DNA of 64,000 nucleotides from VRUE01 sp963805455 (GTDB lineage: Bacteria > Actinomycetota > Thermoleophilia > Solirubrobacterales > 70-9): assembly GCA_963805455.1 (NCBI GenBank), contig CAWDUJ010000013.1, positions 1 through 64,000 of the forward strand. The letters run 5' to 3'. Positions 1 to 8,172 of the stretch are shown one piece after another. A program made the translations under genes and the position numbers. The notes under the pieces are model-generated. The model saw nothing but the letters and a program-made list of their open reading frames with translations. It searched no databases and had not been told where the DNA came from. How positions within the stretch are numbered: the stretch's first letter is position 1; every line of letters begins with the position of its first letter.

Positions 1-1048
1 CGAGCTTGACCCCTCCCTGCCCGATCAGGCGCCTCGCCTCGCTGGAGCTGATCTCGAACAGGCCGCCCATCAGCTGCGGCAGATGGACCTGGCCGCCGTC
101 GCTCCCGGCGTAGGGAGCGAGGCTCGCCTCCTCGAGATCGACCGGCAGCTCGTGGTCGACGAAGAGGCGGTTGAAGTGCTCCTCGGCCGCGGCCGCCCCG
201 ATCTCGCCGTGATACCGGGCGACGAGGCGTCGCGCCAACTCGCGCTTCGCCTCGTTCGGAGGCCCGGTTGGAACTCCCTCGTTGAGGAGGAGCCGGAAGT
301 ACTCCTCCATCGCCGCGTCGGGGACACGCATCAGCCGCCCGAAGATCTCCTCCGGGGCATCGGTGACGCCGACGTAGTTGTCGAGCGACTTGCTCATCTT
401 CTGCTCGCCGTCGATCCCGACCAGGATCGGGAGGGTCATGATCGATTGCTGCGGCCGGCCGTAGGCGGCCTGCATGTCGCGGCCGAAGAGGAGGTTGAAT
501 TTCTGGTCCGTCCCCCCCACCTCGATGTCGGCGTCGATCGCCACCGAGTCATATCCCTGCAGCAACGGGTAGAGGAGCTCGAGGGCTGCGATCGGCGCCC
601 CTGCGCCCATCCGCTTCTGGAAGTCGTCGCGCTCGAGGAGCCTCGCCACCGTCGTCTTCGCGAGCAGTGAGAGCAGCTCCTGCGAGTCCATCCGCAGCCA
701 CTCGCTGTTGAAGCGGACCTCGGTCCGGTCGGGATCGAGAACCCTGAACGCCTGCTCCTGGTAGGTCGCGGCGTTGGCCGTGATCTCCTCTGCCGTCGGC
801 ATCGGGCGCTGGCTCGAGCGGCCGCTCGGGTCGCCGACCTGGGCGGTGAAGTCGCCGACGATCAGAACCACCTGGTGCCCCGCGTCCTGGAACTCGCGAA
901 GCTTGCCGAGGACGACGGTGTGGCCGAGGTGGATGTCGGACGTGGTCGGGTCGATCCCGAGCTTGACGCGCAGGGGCCTGCCCTCGGCGAGCTGCTCCTT
1001 CAGCCTCCCCGCAGGCAGCACATCGACCGCGTTGCTGGTCAGATCCAT
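1..1048 (-). CDS. tyrS: Tyrosyl-tRNA synthetase, C-terminus cut by window edge
   Basis: Attaches tyrosine to tRNA-Tyr in the cytoplasm; class I aminoacyl-tRNA synthetase. The reading frame is open from an ATG at 1048 to the left edge, about 349 codons. It shows the HIGH-type motif HLGH near residues 40-43, a GDFTAQVGDPSGR active-site segment and KMSKS near residue 217. The visible end (residues about 315-349) is the beginning of a C-terminal S4-like RNA-binding domain, so only the last part is missing. It is divergent from the penicillin-binding protein gene. A TAGCAT box lies 9 nt before the ATG and no Shine-Dalgarno is visible, so the transcript may be nearly leaderless. Confidence 0.95.
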   Translation of the reverse strand, partial: MDLTSNAVDVLPAGRLKEQLAEGRPLRVKLGIDPTTSDIHLGHTVVLGKLREFQDAGHQVVLIVGDFTAQVGDPSGRSSQRPMPTAEEITANAATYQEQAFRVLDPDRTEVRFNSEWLRMDSQELLSLLAKTTVARLLERDDFQKRMGAGAPIAALELLYPLLQGYDSVAIDADIEVGGTDQKFNLLFGRDMQAAYGRPQQSIMTLPILVGIDGEQKMSKSLDNYVGVTDAPEEIFGRLMRVPDAAMEEYFRLLLNEGVPTGPPNEAKRELARRLVARYHGEIGAAAAEEHFNRLFVDHELPVDLEEASLAPYAGSDGGQVHLPQLMGGLFEISSSEARRLIGQGGVKL

Positions 1049-1057
1049 TGCTGGGCA

Positions 1058-1067
1058 ATGCTAGACT
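1058..1067. promoter_or_regulatory. Overlapping -10 boxes of the divergent tyrS and PBP promoters
   Basis: On the minus strand TAGCAT (1063-1058) lies 9 nt before the tyrS ATG. On the plus strand TAGACT (1062-1067) lies 27 nt before the PBP GTG. The two boxes share the bases around CTAG, so the promoters would compete or be co-regulated. This is inference from motif and position only. Confidence 0.35.
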
Positions 1068-1094
1068 GCCGCGTTCGCTCGGCGGCTGAACGCC

Positions 1095-3371
1095 GTGCCG
1101 AATCCCTTGATGGCGCCTCTTGGATTAAAGCCTCGCCGGCGGGGCGGCAAGGAGCCGCCCCCGGTGACGAAACCCCCTCCCGAGAAGCCACGGAGGCCGC
1201 AGCTGAAGAAGCTGCGCATCCTCTTCGTGCTTCTCGGCCTCGCCGTGCTCGCGGTCGTCTCGTTGGTGTTCGGGATGATGGCCGCCGTCTCGCAGGACCT
1301 GCCGGCGATCTACAACTTCGCCCAGTACAAGGCCTCCCGGAACAGCGTCGTCGTCGGCGACAACGGCGAACGGCTCGGAACCCTGACCAGCGACCAGAAC
1401 AAAATCCTGCTCACCTCGGGCCAGATCTCGCCGAACGTGAAGAACGCGGTTGTCTCGGTCGAGGACGCGCGCTTCTACGAACACAGCGGCGTCGACTTCA
1501 GGGGCATCAGCCGCGCGCTCCTGCACGACATCCTCAGCCAGAGCGCGGAACAGGGCGCCTCGACGATCACCCAGCAGTTCGTCAAGCAGGCACTGGAAGC
1601 GGAAAGCAGCCGAACGGTCCTGGAGAAGTTCCGCGAGGCGGCGCTCGCCTACCGGCTCGAGCGCCACTGGAGCAAGGACAAGATCCTCACCGAGTACCTC
1701 AACACGGTCTACTTCGGCGAGGGCGCCTACGGGATCGAGGCCGCCGCCCGCACCTACTTCGGATCGGCCCACCCCGGCTGCGGCACCGAGACCGATCCCT
1801 GCGCGAGCGTGCTCGAACCATACGAGGCCGCGCTGCTTGGGGGGATCATCCAGTCGCCCACCGCCTACGACCCGAAGATCTACCCCGAAAACGCCCTCGG
1901 GCGCCGCAACCTGGTGCTGGAAAAGATGTACGAACAGGACTACATCTCCCAGGAACAGATGGTCGAAGGCCAGCAGCACGCGCTGCCCTCACCGGACAGC
2001 ATCGAACCCCCGACCTTCGAATCGGAAGCCCCATACTTCGTCGCCTATTTGCGCCAGCAGTTGCTCGAACGCTACGGGGCTTCAAAGGCGTTCTACGGCG
2101 GCCTCAAGGTCAAGTCGACGCTCGACCTGCAGCTGCAGGAAGCGGCCGAAGAAACCATCGCCTCCTACCTGGGCTACCTGCCGGCCACCGCCTCGGTCGT
2201 CGTGATCGACAACCACAACGCGGGGATCAAGGCACTGGTCGGCGGCTCCGACTTCAAGGAGAAACCGTTCAACCTCGCCACCCAGGGGCGCCGCCAGCCC
2301 GGGTCCTCGATCAAGCCGTTCACGCTGCTGACCGCACTGGAAGAGGGGATCTCCCCCGCCACCAGCTTTGAATCGGCGGTCCAGGAATTCCACTTCGGCA
2401 AGCACGGGAAGGAAGTCTTCGTCGTCCACAACGACGAAGACTCCTACCTCGGCTCCTGCTCGATCGAATGCGCGACGACCTACTCCGACAACTCGATCTA
2501 CGCCCAGCTCGGCCTCGAAGGGCTGGAAGGCAAGACGGTCGAGGACCGCACTCGCTCGATCGCGAAGACGATCCACGCGGCCGGATACAAGGACCCGATC
2601 TCGACCAACCCGGCGATGGTCCTCGGCGGGCTCAAAGAAGGCGTGAGCCCGCTCGGCTGGGCCTATGCCTACTCGACGATCGGCAACAACGGCGACCGCG
2701 TCAGCGGCACCCTCGCCCCGGTCCCCGGTGACAGTCCGGTCGCCTTCACCGAAGTCACCGACAAGGACGGCCACCTGATCAAAGGCGGCGACAACGACTC
2801 GATTCACACCCAGGCCTTCGAGCAGGGAACGGCCGAAGAAGCGAAGCGGATCCTCGAAACCGTGGTCTCCAGCGGAACCGGCACCCATGCCCAGATCGGG
2901 GCCGAAGGCCAGTGGGGCAAGACCGGGACGACCGAGAACAACGGTGACGCCTGGTTCTGCGGCGGGATCTCCGACGAAGTCACCGCCTGCGTCTGGGTCG
3001 GGTACCCGGACACGACGACGCCGATGAGCACCCTCTACGAGGGCGGCCCGGTGATGGGCGGGACGTTCCCGGCGCTGATCTGGGCCGGCGTGATCTCGGC
3101 CTGGCAGGACATCACCGCCGAACGGGCAGCGGAAGCGAAGGAAAAGAAGGAGGCGGAAAAGAACGGGGAAGATTTCGAAAGCTCCGGGGAAAGCACCTCC
3201 GAAGGCTCCTACTCGCCCCCGTCGACCTACTCCGAACCGGAAGAAGCGGCACCCGAAGAAGCACCGACTCCCGAAACTGAAGCGGCGCCCGAAAGCGAAG
3301 CGGCGCCGGAACAAGCGGCACCCGAATCGAGCGGCGGGGTCAGCAGCGGCGGCGCCGCGGCACCCGGCTGA
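1095..3371 (+). CDS. Class A penicillin-binding protein (transglycosylase/transpeptidase)
   Basis: Bifunctional peptidoglycan synthase of 758 residues that polymerises and crosslinks glycan strands outside the membrane. There is a basic proline-rich cytoplasmic tail (about residues 1-40) and one membrane segment (about 42-65). A GT51 domain follows, with the EDxxFxxHxG signature (VEDARFYEHSG) and GASTITQQ. The transpeptidase domain has SxxK (SSIK), SxN (SDN) and KTGT. The C-terminal tail (about 670-758) is low-complexity, rich in E, A, P and S. The GTG at 1095 is chosen; an ATG at 1110 is equally possible. Glu is written mainly as GAA here, unlike most cytoplasmic neighbours. The stop codon directly abuts that of mpg on the other strand. 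Confidence 0.95.
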   Translation: MPNPLMAPLGLKPRRRGGKEPPPVTKPPPEKPRRPQLKKLRILFVLLGLAVLAVVSLVFGMMAAVSQDLPAIYNFAQYKASRNSVVVGDNGERLGTLTSDQNKILLTSGQISPNVKNAVVSVEDARFYEHSGVDFRGISRALLHDILSQSAEQGASTITQQFVKQALEAESSRTVLEKFREAALAYRLERHWSKDKILTEYLNTVYFGEGAYGIEAAARTYFGSAHPGCGTETDPCASVLEPYEAALLGGIIQSPTAYDPKIYPENALGRRNLVLEKMYEQDYISQEQMVEGQQHALPSPDSIEPPTFESEAPYFVAYLRQQLLERYGASKAFYGGLKVKSTLDLQLQEAAEETIASYLGYLPATASVVVIDNHNAGIKALVGGSDFKEKPFNLATQGRRQPGSSIKPFTLLTALEEGISPATSFESAVQEFHFGKHGKEVFVVHNDEDSYLGSCSIECATTYSDNSIYAQLGLEGLEGKTVEDRTRSIAKTIHAAGYKDPISTNPAMVLGGLKEGVSPLGWAYAYSTIGNNGDRVSGTLAPVPGDSPVAFTEVTDKDGHLIKGGDNDSIHTQAFEQGTAEEAKRILETVVSSGTGTHAQIGAEGQWGKTGTTENNGDAWFCGGISDEVTACVWVGYPDTTTPMSTLYEGGPVMGGTFPALIWAGVISAWQDITAERAAEAKEKKEAEKNGEDFESSGESTSEGSYSPPSTYSEPEEAAPEEAPTPETEAAPESEAAPEQAAPESSGGVSSGGAAAPG

Positions 3372-3971
3372 TCAGCTTGGCGGCTTCGGCTTCGATACGT
3401 ACGGGTTGCCGGAGAGGGAGAAGCGCCAGGGGCGCTCCGCCGCTTTCGTGATCCCGACCCGGGGGCCGGTGACGATCTCGCCGCTCCAGCCGTCCCGGCG
3501 GGGCAGAATCAGGAACGGGTCCGAGGAGAGGTCGGCTCCGTTGGAGTCGAGCCCCACCCCGAGCGCCTCGGTCAGCTTGCCCGGGCCGGAGCAGAGCTCG
3601 AGGTCGTCCTCGCGGTGGCGTCGGCGCCGCATCTCCGCCAGGCCGTGGGTCGGCTCGAGCGCCCTGATCAGCACCGCGGCGGCGTCGCCCTCGGGCTCGG
3701 CGACGAAGTTGAGCAGGCTGTGTATCCCGTAGGAGAGGTAGACGTAGGCGCGGCCCGGTGGGCCGAACAGGACCTCGGTGCGGTCGGTGAGCCCGACGTG
3801 GGCGTGACATGCGGGGTCGTCGCGCTCATAGCTCTCCGTCTCGACGATGACGCCGCCGCGCCCCTCATAGAAGAGGCGGCACCCGATCAGGTCGCCGGCG
3901 ACCTCGTGGACGGAGCGGTTGAAGAACTCGATGCCCAGACGGTGCTCGATCGCCACCGGGCCACCGCTCAC
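3372..3971 (-). CDS. mpg: 3-methyladenine DNA glycosylase (AAG/MPG family)
   Basis: Base-excision repair enzyme that removes alkylated purines. It is 199 residues, the normal size for bacterial AAG-family proteins. The catalytic-glutamate block VETESYERDDPACHA is followed by LFGPPGRAYVYLSYGIH, and a late RVGITKAAERPWRF block is typical of the family. The start is GTG, overlapping the argH stop as GTGA, so it is translationally coupled to argH and sits last in the long amino-acid block. Its presence there looks like simple operon hitch-hiking. Its stop abuts the PBP stop with no spacer. Confidence 0.93.
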   Translation of the reverse strand: MSGGPVAIEHRLGIEFFNRSVHEVAGDLIGCRLFYEGRGGVIVETESYERDDPACHAHVGLTDRTEVLFGPPGRAYVYLSYGIHSLLNFVAEPEGDAAAVLIRALEPTHGLAEMRRRRHREDDLELCSGPGKLTEALGVGLDSNGADLSSDPFLILPRRDGWSGEIVTGPRVGITKAAERPWRFSLSGNPYVSKPKPPS

Positions 3972-5359
3972 CGCTGCTCCTCGGCGAGCCGTGCCTCGAC
4001 GGCGGCCAGCGTCCCGCGGGCGAGCTCGATCTGGGCCGCGAGCGGCTCCGAGCCGGTTCCGCCCTCGATCCGCTTCGACTCGAGCCAGCTCTCGCGGCTG
4101 AGGACGTCGTAGTAGGAACCATCGAGCAGCTCGCTGCGCTGTCGCAGCTCCTCCGGTGTCAGCTCGGAGAGGCTCTTGCCGCCCTCGACCGCGTCGCGGA
4201 CGAGGCCGCCGACGACGCCGTGGGCCTCACGGAACGGCATCCCCTTGCGTACCAGCAGGTCGGCGATCTCGGTCGCGGCGAGCATCTCATCTCCCGAGGC
4301 GGCCTCGAGGCGCTCGCGGTCGAACTCGACGCCGGCGAGCATCCCGTCGGCGGCCTCGAGGCAGGGCTCGATGGTGTCGATCGCGTCGAACAGCGGCTCC
4401 TTGTCCTCCTGCATGTCCTTGCTGTAGGTGAGCGGAAGGGCATGCATCGTGCCCAGCACCGTGAGGAGGTCGGCGGCGACCCGCGGCGCCTTCGCCCGCA
4501 GGAGCTCGGCCGAGTCGGGATTCTTCTTCTGGGGCATGATGCTCGAGCCCGAGGAGAAGGCCTCGTCGAGCTCGCAGAACCCGAACTCGCTGGTCGACCA
4601 GATCACGATCTCCGAGCCGAGGCGCGAGAGGTGCATCGCCGCCGTCGACGCCGCGGCGAGGTAGTCGATGACGAAGTCTCGGTTGGAAGCGCCATCGATC
4701 GAGTTCGCCGAGAGGTGCTCGAAGCCGAGGTCGTCGGCGACCTCGCGCCGGTCGATCTCCCAGTTGACGCCGGCGAGGGCGCCCGAGCCGAGCGGCATCA
4801 CCGAGGCGCTGTCGAGCGCGAACTGGAAGCGAAGGACGTCGCGGCCGAGCATCCAGAAGTAGGCGAGCAGGTGGTGGCCGAGGTAGACCGGCTGGGCGCG
4901 CTGGAGATGGGTGTACCCGGGCATCGGCCAGTCGCGGTGACTCTCGGCGAGGCCGAGGATCCGGCCCATCAACGCGCCGCAGAGCTCGATCGCCCGCAGC
5001 GAGTGCGCCTGGACGACCATCGCGACGTCGGTCGCGACCTGGTCGTTGCGCGAGCGACCCGTATGGAGCTTGCCGGCGAGAGGCCCGACCTCGGCCTCGA
5101 GCAGGCGCTCGATCGCCATGTGGATGTCCTCGTCGGCCTCCTCGAATTCGAACCCGCGCTCGCCGATCCGGGCCCGGACCCGTTCGAGGCCGGCATCGAT
5201 TTGCTCGAGCTCCTCGGCGCTGAGGACGCCGACCCGCTGGAGGGCGCTGGCGTGCGCCCGCGACTGGTCGATGTCGTAAGGAGCCAGGCGCCAGTCGAAC
5301 TCGACCGAGCGATTGAGCCGCCAGAAGCGGGGGTCGGGGTCTTTGCGAAAGCGCGACAT
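3968..5359 (-). CDS. argH: Argininosuccinate lyase
   Basis: Last step of arginine synthesis, cleaving argininosuccinate to arginine and fumarate. Fumarase/aspartase superfamily, 463 residues, full length. The signature GSSIMPQKKNPD is present, with TGRSRNDQVATD earlier. I chose the ATG at 5359 because GAGGGTG lies 6 nt before it; an in-frame GTG at 5368 would add three residues. It follows the DegT gene by about 11 nt and overlaps mpg, in a single minus-strand unit. The other arg genes are not in this window. Confidence 0.95.
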   Translation of the reverse strand: MSRFRKDPDPRFWRLNRSVEFDWRLAPYDIDQSRAHASALQRVGVLSAEELEQIDAGLERVRARIGERGFEFEEADEDIHMAIERLLEAEVGPLAGKLHTGRSRNDQVATDVAMVVQAHSLRAIELCGALMGRILGLAESHRDWPMPGYTHLQRAQPVYLGHHLLAYFWMLGRDVLRFQFALDSASVMPLGSGALAGVNWEIDRREVADDLGFEHLSANSIDGASNRDFVIDYLAAASTAAMHLSRLGSEIVIWSTSEFGFCELDEAFSSGSSIMPQKKNPDSAELLRAKAPRVAADLLTVLGTMHALPLTYSKDMQEDKEPLFDAIDTIEPCLEAADGMLAGVEFDRERLEAASGDEMLAATEIADLLVRKGMPFREAHGVVGGLVRDAVEGGKSLSELTPEELRQRSELLDGSYYDVLSRESWLESKRIEGGTGSEPLAAQIELARGTLAAVEARLAEEQR

Positions 5360-5370
5360 CGAATTCACCC

Positions 5371-6498
5371 TCAGCGTATTGACGCCGCCAGGCCCCGGCA
5401 GACCCGATCCACCTGAGACTCCGTCATCTGCGGGAAGAACGGCAGCGCCAGAGAGCGGCGGGAGGCGTCTTCGGCGACCGGGAACTCACCCTCCGAGTAG
5501 CCGAGCTCGCGCAGGTGCGGAAAGAGGTGGATGCAGGGCATGTAGGCCTTGGAGGCGATGCCGCGCTCGTCGAGCCGGGCGATCGTCGCGTCGCGGTCGA
5601 CCTCGGCCGGGAGGCTCACCGTGTAGACGAACCAGCCGCGGCGCTCGGCGCCACGCCCCGGTATCGGGGACTCGACGCCCTCCACCGCGTCGAGGCGCTC
5701 CGCGTAGAGGTCGGCGAGCTCCACCCTGCTCTGCAGCATCGCCTCGAGCTTCCCGACCTGGGCGGTGCCGATCGCGGCGGCGACGTCGGAGAGCCGGTAG
5801 TTGAACCCGAGGCCGGCGTGGTCGAGCCAGCCCATGTCGGGAGCCCGACCCTGGTTGCGCTCGCTTCGCAGGCGGGCGGCGGTCTCGGCGCCGTCCGGCA
5901 CCAGCATCCCGCCCTCGCCGGTGGTCAGCTGCTTGTTGGCGTAGAAGCCGAAGGCGGCGAGGTTCCCGCGGGACCCCACCCGCCGGCCCTCGGCGTCGAT
6001 CGCCCCGAGCGCCTCGCAGGCGTCCTCGAGGATCCCAAGGCCGCGGCGGGCGGCAATCTTCTCGAGCTCGGGCATCGCGGCGGGGTAGCCGAAGATGTGG
6101 ACCGGGAGGATCCCCGCAGTGCGCTCGGTCAGACCCGCCTCTGCGGCGGCTGGATCGAGGTCGAGGGTGACCGGGTCGACGTCGCAGAAGACCGGCCGCA
6201 CACCCTCATAGAGGAGGCAGTTGGCAGAGGCGACGAAGCTCAGCGGGCTGGTCAGGACCTCGTCGCCCTGACCCCAGCCCAGCGCCCGGACCCCGAGGTG
6301 CAGAGCGGTCGTACCGCTCGAGACCGCGACCACGTCCTCGACCCCGAGCCAGGCGGCGAAGTCGCGCTCGAAGCGTTCGACCATCGGGCCAAGCGAGAGG
6401 CGGCCCGAGCGCAGCACCTCAAGCACGAGGGCCTCCTCACGCTCGTCGATCTCCGGCCTGGCGAGCGGGATCGGGTCGGTGTCGGGCCCGTCGTTCAT
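5371..6498 (-). CDS. DegT/DnrJ/EryC1/StrS-family PLP aminotransferase
   Basis: Predicted PLP-dependent sugar or amino-acid aminotransferase of 375 residues. The block FGFYANKQLTTGEGG carries the PLP-binding lysine, and SSGTTALHLGVRALG forms the cofactor pocket. These enzymes usually aminate keto-sugar nucleotides for surface glycans, but here the gene is coupled to cimA (stop/start overlap ATGA at 6495-6498) and followed by argH. Its substrate is therefore unclear. I chose the ATG at 6498 rather than a longer in-frame start because of that overlap and because the conserved domain begins just after it. Confidence 0.88.
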   Translation of the reverse strand: MNDGPDTDPIPLARPEIDEREEALVLEVLRSGRLSLGPMVERFERDFAAWLGVEDVVAVSSGTTALHLGVRALGWGQGDEVLTSPLSFVASANCLLYEGVRPVFCDVDPVTLDLDPAAAEAGLTERTAGILPVHIFGYPAAMPELEKIAARRGLGILEDACEALGAIDAEGRRVGSRGNLAAFGFYANKQLTTGEGGMLVPDGAETAARLRSERNQGRAPDMGWLDHAGLGFNYRLSDVAAAIGTAQVGKLEAMLQSRVELADLYAERLDAVEGVESPIPGRGAERRGWFVYTVSLPAEVDRDATIARLDERGIASKAYMPCIHLFPHLRELGYSEGEFPVAEDASRRSLALPFFPQMTESQVDRVCRGLAASIR

Positions 6499-8051
6499 TG
6501 CTGAAAGGCGTACTCCAGCGAGTCGACCAGGGCCTCCCAGGAGGCCTCGATGATGTTCTCCGAGACACCGATCGTCCCCCACTCCCGCTCGCCGTCGGAG
6601 GAGTCGAGGAGGACGCGGGTGATGGCGCCGGTTCCGTGGCTCTCGTCGAGGATCCTGACCTTGTAGTTGGTCAGCTCGATGTCGGCGAGGTGCGGGTGGC
6701 GGTCGACGATCGCGCCGCGCAGGGCCTTGTCGAGGGCGTTGACCGGGCCGTTGCCCTCGGCGACGCGGACGTAGCGCTGGCCGTCGACCGTGACCTTGAT
6801 CGTGGCCTCGGTCTCAACCTCGCCGTCGGCGCGCTTCTCGGTCGTCACCCGGAAGCTCTCGAGCTCGAACAGCGGGTTGTAGCGACCGGCCTCCTCGCGG
6901 AGGAGGAGCTCGAAGGAGGCGGGCGCCGCCTCGTAGTGGTAGCCGCGGTGCTCGCGCTCCTTGAGGCGGGCGACGGCGCGCCCGGCAGCCTCCTCGTCGA
7001 TCTCGAGCCCGGCCCGCTCGGCCTGGCTCCGGATCGTCGCCTTGCCGGAGAGCTCCGATGGGAGGATGTCGCGGGCGTTGCCGACGGCCGCCGGGTCGAG
7101 GTGCTCGAAGGTGCGGGCATCGGCGGCGACGCCCGCCGCGTGCATCCCGGCCTTGTGGGCGAACGCGTTGCGGCCGACGTAGGGGGCGTCGGCGTCGGGG
7201 GTCACGTTGCAGACCTCGTCGAGGTAGTGGGCGGTCTGGGTCAGGTTCGCGAGCTGCTCGTCGGTGACGACCTCGAACCCCATCTTCAGCTGCAGCGCCG
7301 GCAGGATCGAGGCGAGGTTGGCGTTTCCGCAGCGCTCGCCGTATCCGTTGACCGTGCCCTGGACGAGGCGGGCGCCGGCCGCGACCGCGGCCAGCGAGTT
7401 GGCGACCGCGCACTCAGCGTCGTTATGGGTGTGGATGCCGACCTCGACCGCGTCGCCGAGCTCGGCAACCACCGCCGCGGTCGCGGCGCCGACGAACTCG
7501 GGCAGGCTGCCGCCGTTGGTGTCGCAGAGGGTGACATTCTCGGCGCCGGCGTCGGCCGCGGCACGCGCGCACCTGATCGCGTAGCCGGGGTCGTCGCGGT
7601 AGCCGTCGAAGAAGTGCTCGGCGTCGAACACCACCCGCTTGCCCTGCTCGCGGCAGAAGGCGACCGAGTCGGCGATCATCGCCAGGTTCTCCTCCGGTGA
7701 GACCCGGATCACCTTCTCGAGGTGGAGACCCCAGCTCTTGCCGACCAGGCAGGCGACCGGGGCGAAGCACTCGACGATCGTCCGCAGTGCCTCGTCGTCC
7801 TCGGGCTTGGTGTCGCGCCGCCGGGTCATCCCGAAGGCCGCGATCGTCGCGTTCTCGAGGCTCAGGTCCTCGAGCCGCTCGAACAGCTCAGCTTCCTTCG
7901 GGTTGGAGCTCGGGAAGCCGGCCTCTATGAAGTGTGCCCCGAGGTCGTCGAGCGCGTCGATCACCTTCAGCTTCTCATCGACGGAGAGCGACATGCCGGG
8001 CCCGCCCATGCCGTCGCGCAAGGTCGTGTCGTAGAGCTTCACCTGTTCCAT
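6495..8051 (-). CDS. cimA: Citramalate synthase
   Basis: Condenses pyruvate and acetyl-CoA to (R)-citramalate, the threonine-independent entry to isoleucine; LeuC/LeuD/LeuB then carry it to 2-ketobutyrate. It is 518 residues. The N-terminal TIM barrel begins with YDTTLRDG and contains VGIHTHNDAECAVANS (metal site) and GTVNGYGERCGNANL. A C-terminal LeuA-type regulatory domain starts near residue 400. It is clearly different from the LeuA encoded at 14770. The distant start motif DTTLRDGMGGPG and the long C-terminus fit the CimA (not LeuA) family. It is preceded by a 120-nt gap holding a candidate leader peptide and alternative hairpins. Confidence 0.92.
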   Translation of the reverse strand: MEQVKLYDTTLRDGMGGPGMSLSVDEKLKVIDALDDLGAHFIEAGFPSSNPKEAELFERLEDLSLENATIAAFGMTRRRDTKPEDDEALRTIVECFAPVACLVGKSWGLHLEKVIRVSPEENLAMIADSVAFCREQGKRVVFDAEHFFDGYRDDPGYAIRCARAAADAGAENVTLCDTNGGSLPEFVGAATAAVVAELGDAVEVGIHTHNDAECAVANSLAAVAAGARLVQGTVNGYGERCGNANLASILPALQLKMGFEVVTDEQLANLTQTAHYLDEVCNVTPDADAPYVGRNAFAHKAGMHAAGVAADARTFEHLDPAAVGNARDILPSELSGKATIRSQAERAGLEIDEEAAGRAVARLKEREHRGYHYEAAPASFELLLREEAGRYNPLFELESFRVTTEKRADGEVETEATIKVTVDGQRYVRVAEGNGPVNALDKALRGAIVDRHPHLADIELTNYKVRILDESHGTGAITRVLLDSSDGEREWGTIGVSENIIEASWEALVDSLEYAFQQ

Positions 8052-8102
8052 CTGCTGCCTTTCGATTCGAGAGATCGGGGAGAGGGCCTGTTAGCCCGCA
8101 TG

Positions 8103-8137
8103 CGCAGCCGCGCCGCGCCAGCCGCTAGGCGGCTGCG
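8103..8137 (-). promoter_or_regulatory. Alternative hairpins before cimA (attenuator-like)
   Basis: A perfect 9-bp inverted repeat (CGCAGCCGC at 8103-8111 with GCGGCTGCG at 8129-8137) competes with a smaller hairpin (AGCCGC at 8120-8125 with GCGGCT at 8129-8134, 3-nt loop). They share the 8129-8134 arm, so only one can form. The stop codon of a 15-codon mini-ORF lies inside the small hairpin. No U-run follows, so if regulatory it may act by something other than classic intrinsic termination. Confidence 0.4.
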
Positions 8138-8172
8138 GTAATTCGCCCGATTGCCTCGAAACCGTGCAACAT
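8125..8172 (-). CDS. Candidate leader peptide between ilvE and cimA
   Basis: A 15-residue frame (MLHGFEAIGRITAAA) whose ATG overlaps the ilvE stop codon as TGATG. It would be translated by coupling from ilvE. It contains two Ile codons (ATC, ATT) and ends inside a pair of mutually exclusive hairpins about 73 nt upstream of cimA, the first committed enzyme of isoleucine synthesis. The geometry resembles amino-acid attenuators, but two Ile codons is a weak signal. Function is inference. Confidence 0.35.
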   Translation of the reverse strand: MLHGFEAIGRITAAA

